A stretch of DNA of 7,373 nucleotides from an uncultured Verrucomicrobia subdivision 3 bacterium (GTDB lineage Bacteria; Verrucomicrobiota; Verrucomicrobiia; Limisphaerales; UBA11358). The notes below the pieces were generated by a model, which saw only the letters and a program-made list of their open reading frames with translations, had not been told where the DNA came from and searched no databases. The stretch lies in assembly GCA_903861445.1 (NCBI GenBank), contig CAIOUK010000151.1, positions 1-7,373 of the forward strand, written 5' to 3'. Of this stretch, positions 6,761 through 7,373 are shown one piece after another. Numbering within the stretch: position 1 is the first letter of the stretch; every line of letters begins with the position of its first letter. Position numbers and translations under genes: made by a program.

Positions 6761-7373
6761 ATGAAAAAACACACTTCCAGTTTCCACGGCGTTTTCTCCG
6801 CCCTCGTCACGCCGATGAAGGCAAACGGTGACGTTGATCACGCCAAACTTGGCGCGGTGGTCAATCACCAGATTCGTTCGGGTTTGCACGGTCTGATTCC
6901 GCTGGGCAGCACCGGCGAATTTTACGCGCTCTCGTCCGCCGAACGCGAGCAGGTCATCAAGACGACATTGTCCGCCGCTGCTGGCCGCGTGCCGGTGGTT
7001 GCGGGGACGAACGCCAGTTCCACGCGCGACGTGATTGCGTTTTCGCGTCAGGCCGAACAGCTTGGTTGTGACGGCATCATGCTCGCTGCGCCGTATTATT
7101 CGCTGCCGACGCCGGAAGAATTGTTCGCGCACTTTCGTGCCGTGAACAACGCCGTCGGTTTGCCCATCATGCTCTACAATTATCCCGGCCGCACCGGCGT
7201 GGACATGAAACCGGAATTCCTCGCGCGGCTGACGGCGTTGAAGAACGTCCGCTACGTCAAGGAAAGCACCGGCGAAATGGCGCGCATGACCACGCTCCTG
7301 CGTTTGTGCGGCGACCGCCTCGGCGTGTTCTGCGGCGCGGATGCCATCGCGCTGGAGGCGTTCATGGTCGGCG
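6761..7373 (+). CDS. DapA/NanA-family Schiff-base lyase or dehydratase, 3' partial
   Basis: The frame opens at ATG 6761 and is still open at the window end, giving 204 codons of a family usually near 300. It begins an (alpha/beta)8 barrel of the dihydrodipicolinate synthase family. Seen: GVFSALVTPM near the N-terminus, PLGSTGEF with Ser50-Thr51, APYYSLP with Tyr112-Tyr113, YNYPGRTG with Tyr139 and Arg144, and the Schiff-base Lys167 in YVKEST. The 28-residue spacing from Tyr139 to Lys167 equals that of E. coli DapA. GSTGE in place of the GTTGES typical of true lysine-pathway DapA, and the preceding aldehyde dehydrogenase, argue for a catabolic member: keto-deoxy-sugar-acid dehydratase or aldolase, pyrroline-4-hydroxy-2-carboxylate deaminase, or similar. 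The leader is A/T-rich without a Shine-Dalgarno motif; the A-rich bases 6741-6760 contain no terminator. Biosynthetic DapA remains possible. Confidence 0.9.
   Translation, partial: MKKHTSSFHGVFSALVTPMKANGDVDHAKLGAVVNHQIRSGLHGLIPLGSTGEFYALSSAEREQVIKTTLSAAAGRVPVVAGTNASSTRDVIAFSRQAEQLGCDGIMLAAPYYSLPTPEELFAHFRAVNNAVGLPIMLYNYPGRTGVDMKPEFLARLTALKNVRYVKESTGEMARMTTLLRLCGDRLGVFCGADAIALEAFMVG

Noticed and set aside
6263..7132. Minus-strand open frame of 289 codons across the aldehyde dehydrogenase end and the DapA-family gene
   Set aside because: It spans two genes and their gap in antisense. The + strand frame from 6761 has a complete set of DapA-family active-site residues, so the + strand is the coding one.

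Overview
This window is a compact, GC-rich stretch of bacterial chromosome in which every gene lies on the + strand. It holds five genes: two run off the window edges and three are complete. There are no rRNA or tRNA genes, CRISPR arrays or insertion sequences, and no recognisable transfer signatures. The host is most likely a glycan-degrading, possibly PVC-group (Verrucomicrobiota-like) bacterium. That guess rests on a GH95 glycosidase, the absence of Shine-Dalgarno motifs before all five visible starts or start regions, and short A/T-rich leaders in a GC-rich background. No phylogenetic marker is present, so it is only a guess.

Layout: (1) 1-2202, a GH95 alpha-L-fucosidase-type glycosidase missing its N-terminus. 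(2) 2242-3267, tdh, L-threonine 3-dehydrogenase. (3) 3264-3905, a UPF0126/TRIC-type membrane protein of the family linked to glycine transport, overlapping tdh by ATGA. (4) 3919-5106, kbl, glycine C-acetyltransferase. (5) 5107-5233, the only sizeable intergenic gap, with a TATAAT box next to the following start and short repeats. (6) 5234-6736, a PuuC-like NAD(P)-dependent aldehyde dehydrogenase. (7) 6761-7373, the N-terminal two thirds of a DapA-family (Schiff-base class I) lyase/dehydratase, cut by the window end.

The best supported unit is tdh - UPF0126 - kbl. Tdh oxidises L-threonine to 2-amino-3-ketobutyrate and Kbl cleaves that with CoA to glycine plus acetyl-CoA. A glycine-transporter-family gene translationally coupled between the two enzymes suggests a threonine-to-glycine module with its own glycine export or uptake. 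The aldehyde dehydrogenase and DapA-family gene look like a second, separately promoted catabolic pair. Such pairs occur in hydroxyproline degradation, in pentose/hexarate routes via alpha-ketoglutarate semialdehyde, and in oxidative 6-deoxysugar routes ending in lactaldehyde; the sequence alone does not choose among them. The upstream fucosidase makes the deoxysugar option worth testing. I see nothing that amounts to a wholly new system; the glycine-transporter placement is the most informative signal.
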